NCBI GenBank assembly: GCA_030323885.1
Contig: CM059198.1
Coordinates: 62,460,917 to 62,524,916, forward strand
DNA from: Branchipolynoe longqiensis
Lineage: Eukaryota > Annelida > Polychaeta > Phyllodocida > Polynoidae
Length of the DNA stretch: 64,000 nt
Reading direction: 5' to 3'
The translations under genes and the position numbers were made by a program. Of the stretch, positions 52,025-61,693 are shown piece after piece; position 1 is the first letter of the stretch; every line of letters starts with the position of its first letter. The notes under the pieces were generated by a model. That model saw only the letters and a list, made by a program, of their open reading frames with translations, had not been told where the DNA came from and did no database searches.

Positions 52025-52520
52025 CCTTTCCCACCCCCAATCCGGTGTCGCAGTTTCCGCCGTCCGCCAGTTTGAGCAGTAGACATTGCTTCTGCGCATT
52101 CGTCAAAATCTAACAGCATCATCACTAACCTTATAAATTTAATAGAATGTTTTTCCAAGCGATTTGTTTCTAGGTGGTGTGGTTTTAGAGATATTTCACC
52201 TTTTCTGTATTTTCTGTATGAAGATTGCTCACGACCATTGACAATGCCTTGAGTTTGACAGTATGCGCAGTGCAAAACATTAGCTTTATTCAAAATTAAT
52301 AGAAATCAAGAACCCTAACCTTATAAATTGAATATAATCTATTTGGTAAAGATGTTTTATATATGTGTACCAAGCGATTTGTTTCTAGTCTGTGTGGTTT
52401 TAAGGATATTTCACTTTTTCTGTATGAAGATTGCTCATGGCCATTGACAATGCATTTTAGTGTATGCATACCGCAGAAACTGACGGACGGGGGAAACTGC
52501 GACACCGGGCTGGGGGTGGG
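52025..52520. repeat. Composite: inverted arms around a tandem duplication
   Basis: Arms of about 47 bp (CCGGTGTCGCAGTTTCCGCC at 52043 and GGGGAAACTGCGACACCGG at 52490) are inverted. Between them a segment of about 200 bp is present twice in direct order: AAGCGATTTGTTTCTAG at 52158 and 52374, TGTATGAAGATTGCTCA at 52213 and 52421. The two internal copies differ by few bases. Confidence 0.78.
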
Positions 52521-52689
52521 GTACCAGCATGCACCCCTCCACCTCCTCTGTGGGGCCAATCTGCCAATCGCTTTGAAGAATTTATTTTTAATAAAGGAGT
52601 TGGGGTGTCTAAGTTACTCCCAACTCATATTGCATACTTGTCTGTATCTCTAGTATCCTTATCTCTATCTCTTAGACCTGTATTGTAAA

Positions 52690-53055
52690 GATAACGTAAT
52701 AATTATTATTCAGTTGAAATCCCACATAGACAGGGTGATATACATAAATGGATTGATTCAGGGAGCCTAGATAGCCTAATGGTGAGGGACCAAAGTTGTA
52801 TTTGGCCAGGGAAAGAAAAGCCAAATTCTGTTGCAAGGAATGTATAAATAATGAAGGACATTAAAACCAGAATCTTGCTTTTATAATAGTGTCCCTATAA
52901 GTTATATATAATAATACTGAACAATGTTTGGAAGGCAATAGAGGTAAAGGTTAAGTTTCGGTTATTTTCTACGGTATAACATTGCTCACATATTGTTAAT
53001 GGTCCTATGTTAGCATTAGGAAGATCAAATTGTGAAAACCATTGACCTTTACCGA
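52690..53055. other. No gene recognised
   Basis: 52756-52790 (GATTCAGGGAGCCTAGATAGCCTAATGG-like) may be a worn S3 head. Nothing else assignable. Confidence 0.35.
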
Positions 53056-53059
53056 ATGG

Positions 53060-53397
53060 TTGGTTTTGGTTGTTGTTGTTTTATGCCCTAGCAACATCTA
53101 ACATCATATCAGGCCAGGTACCGACTTGTGACAGTGTGCACTCATGGTAACTTTATAGTGCTGCCCCACTGGGAAATCAGGCCACCAGCACCATGACCCG
53201 ATATCACACCCAATCACATTATCCTGACACTGAGCTAACCAGTCCTTGCTCTATCCTATTAATACTTAACGCCAGGCTAGGAAGCAACAAATATCAATTT
53301 TATAAGTCATCAGTTTTGAATCGACCAGGACCCGAAGTCCCGATCTCCCGCATGCGAGACACACGCTCTACCGATTCGGCCACTGCGTCAGACATAT
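53060..53397 (-). mobile_element. S1 SINE, head type 2, full length
   Basis: TTGTTGTTGTTTTATGCCCT to GCTCTACCGATTCGGCCACT on the plus strand; antisense. Confidence 0.88.
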
Positions 53398-53566
53398 TTG
53401 ATTAATATGATGCCTGTATAAATGTAGGCATTGTTTTGCAAACCTGTCGGATTCCTCCAGTTTTAGGGAAGTTTTAAAATTGTATGGATTAATAAAACTT
53501 CTTTTTTTTTTTCAAAATCAAAACAGTTCCCTACATTTAATTAATACACCAACTTAGATCATCATC

Positions 53567-54022
53567 ATGCTGTCGGTCGCGATGTGACAAAGACTGCTTT
53601 CATTACTTGACTGCCACTCTCCATTTAGCTCTCTGCTGTGAGAGTGATGTCCATGAGTCGGTCTTAATGTCTCTCAGCTTCAGGTTTCTCTTGATGGTAT
53701 CCTTGAACTGGAGACGAGGGGACCCTCTCTTTCTGTAACCAGAAGACAGTTGAGAGTAGAGGATCTGCTTTGGGAGCCTGTCTGACGAGATCCTCATGAG
53801 GTGTCCAATCCACCGGAGATTCTTTTTGATCAGAAGATCTTCCATAGAGGGCAGCCCTGTCCGTTCAAGTATTTCCTTATTTGTCACTTTGTCATTCCAG
53901 GTTATCCTCATGATTGAACGCAGATGTCACATCATGAAGGCATGCAGCTTTTTCACCTGTCATCTGTACACTGTCCAGGCCTCGTCTCCGTATAGTAGGG
54001 TGGATAGCACGATTGCAACTTA
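53567..54022 (-). pseudogene. LINE C-terminal fragment with 3' end
   Basis: Minus-strand frame: IVLSTLLYGDEAWTVYR, stop, VKKLHAFMM, stop, HLRSIMRITWNDKVTNKEIL, ERTGLPSMEDLLIKKNLRW, IGHLMRISSDRLPKQ, GYRKRGSPRLQFKDTIKRN, ending AKWRVAVK-stop at 53603. This TLLYG-E-WT / HLR-I-W-D-TN-E / LRW-GH-R motif series is typical of LINE C-termini. Two in-frame stops kill it. The 3' tail ends CGACCGACAGCATGATGATGATC, the same tail as fragments at 25.9, 29.1, 33.1 and 59.9 kb. Confidence 0.9.
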
Positions 54023-54029
54023 GATACTG

Positions 54030-54196
54030 GTTTATTAAAGCTGCATCGTCCGATGAAGCATCAAATCAGGTCATGGTGCTGGTGCCCTGGTCTCCCAGTG
54101 GGGCAGCACTATGAACTGACCATGAGTGTGCACTGTCGCAAGTCGGTAGCTGTCATGATGTTGCCAGGATGTAAAACTCCACAAATCAACCAAAGC
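54030..54196 (+). mobile_element. G-family end fragment joined to S1 3' half
   Basis: 54037-54066 TTAAAGCTGCATCGTCCGATG is a G MITE end. 54067-54196 is the sense S1 3' half with tail AAAACTCCACAAATCAACC. Confidence 0.75.
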
Positions 54197-54383
54197 ATTT
54201 GAAGTTTGTGTTTACTTTGCCTTATTATCTACAAAGAACCCAATAGATTTCTGGTGTATCGCCTTTACCATCCTGCCATTAGATGTTGCCAGTACCAAAA
54301 ACTCCAACAAACAAACCTTAACTCCACCAGTTCGCCTACTCGTGAGTAGTATATAGAAACATGTAATGAGGTGCCGACCTCTC

Positions 54384-54712
54384 TTTGTTTGTTTGTTGTT
54401 TTACATCCTAGCAACATCTAAGGTCATATCAGGATGGGTACCGACTTGTGACAGTGCGCACTCATGGCGAATTAATAGTGCTGCCCCACTGGGAGACCAG
54501 GCCACCAGCACCATGACCTGATATCCCACTCAGTCACATTATCCTGACACTGCGCCAACCAGTCCTTGCCCTATCCTAATAATGCCGAGCGCCTGGCTAG
54601 GAAGTGACAAGCATCAATTTTTAAGTCATTGGTTTGACTCGACTGGGAAGCCAACTCCCGACTTTCCACACGCGAGGCCCGCGCTCTACGAATGAGGCCA
54701 GCGTGCCACGTC
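54384..54712 (-). mobile_element. S1 SINE, full length, head type 2
   Basis: Antisense from TTTGTTTGTTGTTTTACATC to GCTCTACGAATGAGGCCAGC. Confidence 0.88.
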
Positions 54713-54769
54713 CTCTCTGTGTTGACAAACACACCATCCTGGTTTGGGAACCAATGACGCCGGAACTTA

Positions 54770-54973
54770 AGGGGCTGTCACACTAGGACATATAGCCATA
54801 GCGTATGCCGACGTATGTGATTTTCGACCAATACGTCGGCGTATCTCGTCATAGAGTACGTAAACATTGGGCGTTCGTTGGGTACATTCCGGGTACGTCG
54901 TTATACGTCGTCTTACGTCGCCGTGCATCGAGGTTCCGAAAAAAATTTTGTGCATGCTAAAATCTTGCATATG
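54770..54973. mobile_element. TWA foldback element 13, left arm only
   Basis: Begins AGGGGCTGTCACACTAGGAC after TTA and follows the left arm of the element at 61694 closely (TACGTCGTTATACGTCGTCTTACGTCGCC). Cut at about 54973 where an S1 fragment begins. The ACGTC words step by 10. Confidence 0.82.
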
Positions 54974-55160
54974 ATGTTTGTTTGTTGTTGTTTTACGTCC
55001 TAGCAATAGCTAAGGTCATATCAGGACCGGTACCGACTTGTGACATTGCACACTCGTGGCAACTTTATAGTGCTGCCGCTACCTAGCCTTGCGTTGAGAT
55101 AGTGCAAGGAGCAATGAATTGAGGGAGACCGATAATTAGTGTAGACAGTGGAAATTTCCC
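54974..55160 (-). mobile_element. S1 tail/body fragment plus S1b 3' end
   Basis: 54975-55079 antisense S1. 55080-55160 is a sense S1b end (GTGCAAGGAGCAATGAATTG, GTGGAAATTTCCCCTGCTTTA). Confidence 0.7.
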
Positions 55161-55276
55161 CTGCTTTAAAAGTGCATAATTCGATGAAAGCATCAAATTG
55201 TCAAAACTAAGATGCTTCTCTAGATATCACACTTGTCATCCATCTTAGATGCTGGTGCAGTAATCAAACAAACATA

Positions 55277-55597
55277 TTCGGTTGGTTGTTGGAGTTTTAC
55301 CCCCTGGCTACATATAAGGTCATATCAGGACTGGTCTTACTTGGGACAGTGCACACTCATGGTAACTTTATAGTGCTGCCCCACTGGGAAATCTGGCCAC
55401 CGGCACCATGACCCAATATCCCACTCAGTCACATTATCCTGATACTGAGCTAACCAGTCCGTGTCCTATCCTATTAATGCCAAGCGCCAGGCTAGGAAGT
55501 GACTAGTATCAATTTTATCAGTCATTGGGTTGAGTCGACCAGGAACTGAACTCCCGACGTTCCGCACGTGAGGCCCATGCGCTACCGCGCCCGGCAT
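55277..55597 (-). mobile_element. S1 SINE, head type 2
   Basis: Antisense, full length; head complement GAGGCCCATGCGCTACCGCG. Confidence 0.87.
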
Positions 55598-55743
55598 TTA
55601 TGCTCCGGTTATTCTACTACAGGCGAAAACGAATAAACAATTTATTTCAGTGTGCATGCCAAAATTAATTTGGCATACTTTCACTTTCAGTATCTTAACA
55701 GTTAACTCTTTAGAATAAAAGTTAATTTGAACTTTTTTATTGA

Positions 55744-56657
55744 AGGCCCTGTCACACTATGACGTATGGCGGTGGCGTGTGCGTAACGTGTAAAAATTAT
55801 TTTAAAATCAAAATAGGTCGGCATACGGCAAACTTTTTGCACTGCGGGGTGTCGCAGCAACGTATGAAGCATATGCGCAGCATATGGCTGGCGTATGTCT
55901 ACCATATCCCTACGTATATCGACGTATGCAAAGCTTATGACGACGTGTACTCGGCATATTGGGATGTATTTTCACGGTTGGAGGTGACAGGTCTAGCGTA
56001 TGAGTAACCTATGCCGACGTATGGCCACCATATGCCTAGCATAGCAGCGTATGAGTAGCATGTGCTCAACGTATTCAAAATTTATGCGTAATGTATGCAA
56101 AGCATATGTCGACGTATGAAACTCGGTACTGATGATGGAACTGTAGATAGAGTGCCTGGACATCCATCCTGCCTAAGCAGCCGAGCAGGTCTGCAGAAGA
56201 AGCAGCCTGGTGGTGCCTTTATATACTGAGAGGCAACACACTGGGTATATGCTGGGCATACGCTGGGCATACACGAGGAATACGCTAGGGGTAAGCCAGG
56301 ACACGCTAGGGGCATGCTCGCATGCGTTACCCATACGCTAGGCATAAACTACATATGCCAGAGATACGCGGAAGGTGCCGGCTCAATGTACAGCTTTACC
56401 TATGCCGACCTACCCCTAATGTATGCCTAACGTATGCCTAATGTACGTCGAGCGTATGAGCCATACACCGGCATAGGTTGAAAATTGTGAACATGCACAA
56501 ACATTTGTTGGTGGCTCGACCTATGCTGACCTACCCCGAGCGTACTCAACATATGCCCAACCTATGCATAACATATGATGTTGTATGCCGACGTGTTGGC
56601 CGAAAATCGCACACGTCGGCATACCCTAACGCCATACATCGTAGTGTGACAGCCCCT
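55744..56657. mobile_element. TWA foldback element 14, CGTATG-word interior
   Basis: 914 bp, the longest copy. Ends AGGCCCTGTCACACTATGAC and CATCGTAGTGTGACAGCCCCT; right flank TTA, left flank TGA. Words CGTATG/CATACG/TATGCC step near 10-11 bp (for example 55999-56055, and GGGCATACGCT-type units of 11 bp at 56244-56300). A short unrelated patch (56127-56215) sits in the middle. Confidence 0.88.
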
Positions 56658-56760
56658 TTAGGGGCAGTGGGAAGACAACCATTAATGGTGACATTGTTCC
56701 TATAGTTTCTATTGTTATCAACGTACATTATGGCACTTGTGAATAAGAAAATGTCTCAAC
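56658..56760. repeat. Locus U, uninterrupted copy
   Basis: GGGGCAGTGGGAAGACAACC, TGACATTGTTCCTATAGTTT and GGCACTTGTGAATAAGAAAA match 44638-44672, 44976-45005 and 45293-45330, where S2 and M SINEs interrupt it. Confidence 0.65.
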
Positions 56761-56764
56761 ATCT

Positions 56765-57030
56765 TAATTCCTTCTATTTATAATATACATTTATTTATCC
56801 TACCCATAACGGATAAGTGTGTCAACACTTGTTTTCACCGCTTGGCAGCACTAGTCTCATTTGAGTCTTGAAGGTGGTTATAGCGATCAACCAAATATAT
56901 TTATTTAAAATAGATATTGTTGAAAGTAAAACCTAACCTAACTTTATGTTGATTACACAGTACAGGCTGAGTGAGCCGTCTTGGTATTATAGGGTCTTTG
57001 TATAAACATAGACACTAATAAAGTCTGTAC
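56765..57030. other. No gene recognised
   Basis: Unassigned AT-rich sequence before the retroelement end at 57031. Confidence 0.4.
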
Positions 57031-57560
57031 TAGACTACTAAATGACTGAAACGTACAATCCTCCAAGCATTGTTTATCCCATCATTACTAACAACCTACT
57101 TACTCAAACTACTTCATGTAGTCAAAAACACACCTGAGGTATTAACCTTTTAAGCATAACCCTACAAGCTAACCACACTCTATCTAAAAGAATAAACAAA
57201 CCATTCTACTAACACTCACTCCATCACAAAATGTTAACTCCAACAACATGATAGTTTTGCAATTCACAACATAGTAGGCATACAAACCTATGAAGGGAAA
57301 CTATGCACCTTACCACTCCGTAAAATAAAGGTCTAACCAATACACATGTATGTATCAAGTGTGTAGGAATACAACATATAACTGCTATTTTTGAATGTGA
57401 ATTGTCAAACTATACCATATGTAAGTCTTTGAATGTTTGAGATTGTTATTTCAGCTGATTTGGGCTAGCTGCATATATTGTAAATAACTGTATTGTCACA
57501 TGGCTGGAAGACCAGTGCCATGCCGCTGACAAAAGAACAATGAATAAACTATATTTACAC
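57031..57560 (+). mobile_element. Retroelement 3' end, copy of 29392-29925
   Basis: Near-identical, in opposite orientation. Runs from GACTGAAACGTACAATCCTC to GAATAAACTATATTTACAC. Likely 3' untranslated part of a LINE related to the one at 38.3 kb. Confidence 0.78.
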
Positions 57561-57895
57561 ACACAAAATCAACGAAAGTAACAAATAAAGAACAACAACG
57601 AAAATAAAATAAAAACACTGGTACCCATGCCCACCCCTGATACCTAGAGCCCGTGTGCGTCATCATTGTTAACCTGGATCCATCTCACCTGGTTCCCTGG
57701 CCTTTCACAACTGAATGGGGACCATTATTTGGATGGCGTTGTGTAGGAGGGCATCTCAGGCCATGGGAACTATGCACTGAGAGGATGTGACCGGTTCTAT
57801 AATGGGTCTATGTATATGATGGATATATGTGTACACGTATGCGTACATGTTCTGGTATATATATACATTTGCACAAATACAGATATATGTATATA
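57561..57895. other. No gene recognised
   Basis: A-rich tail-like sequence to 57620, then unique sequence ending in TA-rich repeat. Confidence 0.4.
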
Positions 57896-58134
57896 CAGGG
57901 GCGTAGCTAGGCGTACGCGTGTACGCCAAAACGTCCACATCGTTTTGTCCAAAAAATATTAAATTAAAAAATAATAAAGAGAGAGCGAGAGAGAGAGAGG
58001 AGGCATGTAGTTGTCCGGAGTGTCGAAAACTCAAGTCTAAAATGTGTAAAATCCGCCAGCTTAAGCTTAATCGGCCCCCTAAACCCCCTGCCAAAATTAG
58101 GACACACATCTTTAAAGGTCTAGCTACGCCCCTG
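57896..58134. mobile_element. hAT-like MITE (CAGGGGCGTAGCTAGG ends)
   Basis: 239 bp, ends CAGGGGCGTAGCTAGG and TCTAGCTACGCCCCTG inverted. The CAGGGGCGTAGC end is common to hAT-type elements. Lies in TA-rich sequence, so an 8-bp duplication cannot be read with confidence. Confidence 0.82.
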
Positions 58135-58204
58135 ATAGATATGTGTTTATGTGTCTGGGTACATATGTGTATATTTATATATGTACTCAACAATATTACA
58201 TAAC

Positions 58205-58206
<2 letters not shown>

Positions 58207-58239
<33 letters not shown>

Positions 58240-58255
58240 CTTTATACATATGGAC

Positions 58256-58287
<32 letters not shown>
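58207..58287. repeat. (TA)n microsatellite
   Basis: Two alternating TA blocks separated by about 25 bp. Confidence 0.93.
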
Positions 58288-58523
58288 GAAGAGTTCAGGT
58301 GCAAAACCACATAAACACCAATCCATAAATGTAGTTTAAATCAAAGATTTTTACCTGAAATTAATTTAATTCTTACCAATTCCACTTTTCCTATGATCCC
58401 ATCGTTATGGGTCAATGAACAAAAGAGTAGGAATATAACAAAATATATATATTTGAAGGTTTGATTCCACTGTTTAGCACATTCTTGGATTGGCGTTTAC
58501 ATGGTTTTATGCCTGAACTCTTC
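58288..58523. mobile_element. F-family MITE, complete
   Basis: 236 bp, ends GAAGAGTTCAGGTGCAAAAC and GTTTTATGCCTGAACTCTTC inverted, flanked by ATATAT on both sides. Best copy of the family here. Confidence 0.88.
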
Positions 58524-58779
58524 ATATATATAGTATAGTTAAATACGAATCTTACCCAGATACAGATGATGGATAACTGGTGTTTTCCCGAGGTACTAGC
58601 CTCGGATAGTCGTGGGTCAGGGAGAAGGAAGCCCATCCAGGTCCAGCAATCTTCTACGTACTTAATAGGATAACAAATTATCTTAACTCTTTATGGATAC
58701 TATTGTGTTTTCGTTTTGGTTCTAGCGAAACGTGATAGTGCTCCATGTAAAGGTACACATACACATATATACACATATA

Positions 58780-58935
58780 TACACATACATATATGGGGGG
58801 GGGACCCATATACAATTACCCCACCAGCTGGCAGGGGGGGGGACACTCCACCACGTCGACAATGGAGGAATAATAGTGATACATATATGTTCCACTAGCA
58901 TTTATACTTGTATAATACGTTATACATCACATACA
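58780..58935. repeat. Repeat shared with 10375-10530
   Basis: AATGGAGGAATAATAGTGAT, then CATTTATACTTGTATAATAC and GTTATACATCACAT correspond to the earlier copy. Preceded by CACATA microsatellite and two G runs. Confidence 0.6.
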
Positions 58936-59149
58936 GCGATACACACGCATGGAGCCACATACGCAGGTAGGGTGATTGTACTAGGGTCCCTAGAGAGTGA
59001 ATTGGCTAGTACACTCCCCTAGAATGACAGTAATATTGGTTCGAGTTCCACATTGAGAGTCAGCAATTTCTTACTTTATTTACACTTGAATAGTTACGAA
59101 ACTACATGGCATGAATTGCACGCAATGTTTATATTAGTCATGGTATACA

Positions 59150-59478
59150 CTTGGGTGGCTGCTTGGTTATTGGAGTTTTCCATCCTGCCAACATCTAACA
59201 TCATATCAGGACGGGTGCCGACTTGTGACAGAGCACACTCATGGTGACTTCATAGTGCTGCCCCACTGGGAAATCAGGCCACCGGCACCATGGCCTGATA
59301 TTACACTGAGTCACATTATCCTGACACTGAGCTAACCGGTCCTTGCTCTATCCTATTAATGCCGAGCACCAGTCTAGGGAGCAACAAGTATCAAATGTAT
59401 AAGTCATTGGTTTGACTCGACAAGGGAATCGAACTCCCGATCTCCCGCACGCGAGGCCTGCGCTCTACCGATTTGCCG
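59150..59478 (-). mobile_element. S1 SINE, head type 2, full length
   Basis: Antisense; CTGCTTGGTTATTGGAGTTT to CTGCGCTCTACCGATTTGCC. Confidence 0.87.
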
Positions 59479-59479
59479 C

Positions 59480-59790
59480 CCGGAACGACTTAATAATCAG
59501 TTGCGATGTTGACCCGCAACCCAACTTTGAGGTCAGCGCGCATGCTCCGTGCAAAAGGTCCATTAACTCATACGGAAGCTGACCCATTGACCCAATTAAT
59601 GAGGGCAGTGAGTGTGGAGAATTCGCACCAGGTGGTGTGACCTTGTTGCAGCTGTGTTTGACCTCAATCAAACACGAGCAATGAGGAGCCAGGAGACTAA
59701 ACACCTGGAACAGGATCACGTGACACGTGAGGCCAGCTGCACGTGATTGGGTGTATTATGTAGGTATCTATAGTTCCTACAAATTCTTTA
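59480..59790. other. No gene recognised
   Basis: Less AT-rich than the surroundings, contains GATCACGTGACACGTGAGG (59716) with overlapping CACGTG-like words. No coding evidence. Confidence 0.4.
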
Positions 59791-59794
59791 AGGA

Positions 59795-59953
59795 TGCATA
59801 CTAAGATGAAGCATCAAATTTTCAAAACAAAAACATTAAGACCGACTCATGGACATCACTGTCACAGCAGAGAGCTAAATGGAGAGTGGCAGTCAAGTAA
59901 TGAAAGCAGTCTTTGTCGCATCGCAACCGATAGCATGATGATGATGATGATAT
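59795..59953 (+). mobile_element. G-family end fragment joined to LINE 3' tail
   Basis: 59795-59838 is a G MITE end (AGATGAAGCATCAAATTTTC). From 59839 AAGACCGACTCATGGACATC to GCATGATGATGATGATG is LINE end. Confidence 0.78.
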
Positions 59954-59978
59954 ATGTAAAAGTTAGGGAGTTTTTGTT

Positions 59979-60033
59979 GTCGTTAGAATGGTATTGTATG
60001 GGAGATCGTTTGGGGCCCAAATAAAGCGGTTTA

Positions 60034-60038
<5 letters not shown>
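59979..60038. mobile_element. pogo-like MITE P remnant
   Basis: GTTAGAATGGTATTGTATGG, GGGGCCCAAATAAAGCGGTT, ending TACTGTA; most of the element deleted. Confidence 0.7.

Positions 60039-60084
<46 letters not shown>
60036..60084. repeat. (TA)n microsatellite
   Basis: About 45 bp alternating TA at the end of the P remnant. Confidence 0.95.
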
Positions 60085-60089
<5 letters not shown>

Positions 60090-60096
60090 CACCTAT

Positions 60097-60403
60097 ACGT
60101 TGGGTGGTTGTTGGAGTATTACTTCCTGGGAACATCTAATGTCATATCAGGACAGGTACCGACTTGTGACAGTGCTCACTCATGGGGACTTCATAGTGCT
60201 GCCCCACTGGGAGACCAGGCCACCAGCACCATTACCCGATACCCCACTCAGTTAGCTGTCCTTGCCGTATCCTAATAATGCCAAGCGCCTGGCTAGGAAG
60301 CGACAAGTAATTGTTAAGTCATTGGTTTGACTCGACCATGGTTCGAACCACGATTTACCCAAACGAGAGACGGACGCTCAACTCATTCGTCCATCCCATC
60401 TGG
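60097..60403 (-). mobile_element. S1 SINE, head type 1, internally deleted
   Basis: Antisense. About 25 bp of body (the ACATTATCCTGACACTGAGC segment) is missing near 60252. Confidence 0.85.
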
Positions 60404-60584
60404 TGCCTACCAATACACACATGTATACAAGTATAGCGGTGTTTCTGAACCCACCAAGTCTCATGGTTGTTGGTGCAGAGACTACGAGTACAGAAGAGAA
60501 CGCAAATATTAAAACAATTGTGTCAACATGTCGCCATGGTTACATTAAGCCCTATCTCCGGTATTGACACAGATTATATAACCA

Positions 60585-60893
60585 GACTCGGCGTCCGAAT
60601 CGGTAGAGCATTGGCTTCCTGTGTGGAAGGTTGGGAGTTTGATTCCCAGTCAAGCCAAACCAATGACTTCCAAAATTGACACCTGTCGCTACCTAGCCTG
60701 GTGCTCAGCATTATTAGGATAGGGCAGAATCGAGATAATATCACTGAGTAGGACATTGGGTGATACCAGTAGTCTGGCATCCCAGTGAGGCAGCAGTATA
60801 AAGGAGCCATGAGTGTGCACTGTCACAAGTCGTAACCCATTCTGATATGACCTTAAATTTTGCTGGACATAGTACCCCAACAAACAAACATGT
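60585..60893 (+). mobile_element. S1 SINE, head type 2
   Basis: Head ACTCGGCGTCCGAATCGGTA, B box GAGTTTGATTCCC, body with a deletion near 60730, tail CCCCAACAAACAAAC. Flanks 60430-60560 and 60894-61020 hold a direct duplication of about 125 bp (CCACCAAGTCTCATGGTTGT / CCAGCAAGTATCATGCTTGC). Confidence 0.82.
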
Positions 60894-61086
60894 AAACTGT
60901 GTTTCTAAATCCAGCAAGTATCATGCTTGCTGTTGCAGAGATTCCGATTACAGAACAGACCAAAAAAGTATTAAAATAATGGTATCAACAGTCATGTTCC
61001 CATGGTTACATTAAGCCTTCTATTCTGGATTGACAAATATATACTCTTTGATATGTAATGATTGTATATATAATACTAGTATATAT

Positions 61087-61314
61087 CAGGCATGTGATTG
61101 GGTGCAGGAAAAAAAACACTGAAAATATGTGTAGGTTATTGTGGGGACACACAGCATCCCACTGAGTTGCGAGATGGATGCAAATAGTGTATTTCAGAGG
61201 TGTTTCGGCGGCCAGAACAAAAACCCCGGAATTTTAACAATCCACGGAATTCTGGTTTCGGCGGCCAGAAAAAAAAACGGAATTCCAGTTAAAGCCGGAG
61301 TAATCACATGCCTG
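61087..61314. mobile_element. MITE with CAGGCATGTGATT ends
   Basis: 228 bp, inverted ends CAGGCATGTGATTGG and TAATCACATGCCTG; flanks TATAT/TATATA. Interior carries a direct duplication GGCGGCCAGAA...GGAATT at 61208 and 61259. CAGG...CCTG ends fit hAT but classification is open. Confidence 0.78.
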
Positions 61315-61319
61315 TATAT

Positions 61320-61690
61320 AATATATATACATAATATTATATATATAATCATGATAAATCTCTCTCAAGTCAGCGTAGCTAGTGGTTATTTGTTCCGTGC
61401 CTCAGGAATGTCGAGAATATACCGACTAGTACTTTACAAATTATTTACAATGAATTTGAATGAGTTTTCCCATGCTCGTCTTTTTGTGTGTTGGCTCTAC
61501 CACACTTTGCCTCGCCTCCACCCACCTTCCTTTGTGGATTTTTGTTTTTCTTTTGCCTTTTATTTGAATGGTTTGTTGATTTATGTTGTGCTACTTTGGT
61601 CCTCCTGGTGGTGTTTCCCTTATTAGACATGTATAAAAACGTATAGTTCAACATGTTATATGTTAGGTGTTTTAGCTAGCTGTATCGTGT
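61320..61690. other. No gene recognised
   Basis: An open frame across 61141-61626 covers this stretch and the MITE before it; it starts inside the MITE and has no domain I recognise. Confidence 0.4.
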
Positions 61691-61693
61691 CTA

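Noticed and set aside
51853..52559. Two minus-strand frames sharing a similar 28-residue stretch
   Set aside because: The similarity is explained by the direct DNA duplication at 52080-52490; no evidence of selection on the protein.
61141..61626. 161-codon plus-strand frame with hydrophobic stretches
   Set aside because: Begins inside a MITE and crosses TA repeat. Hydrophobicity comes from T-rich sequence. No homology that I can recognise.
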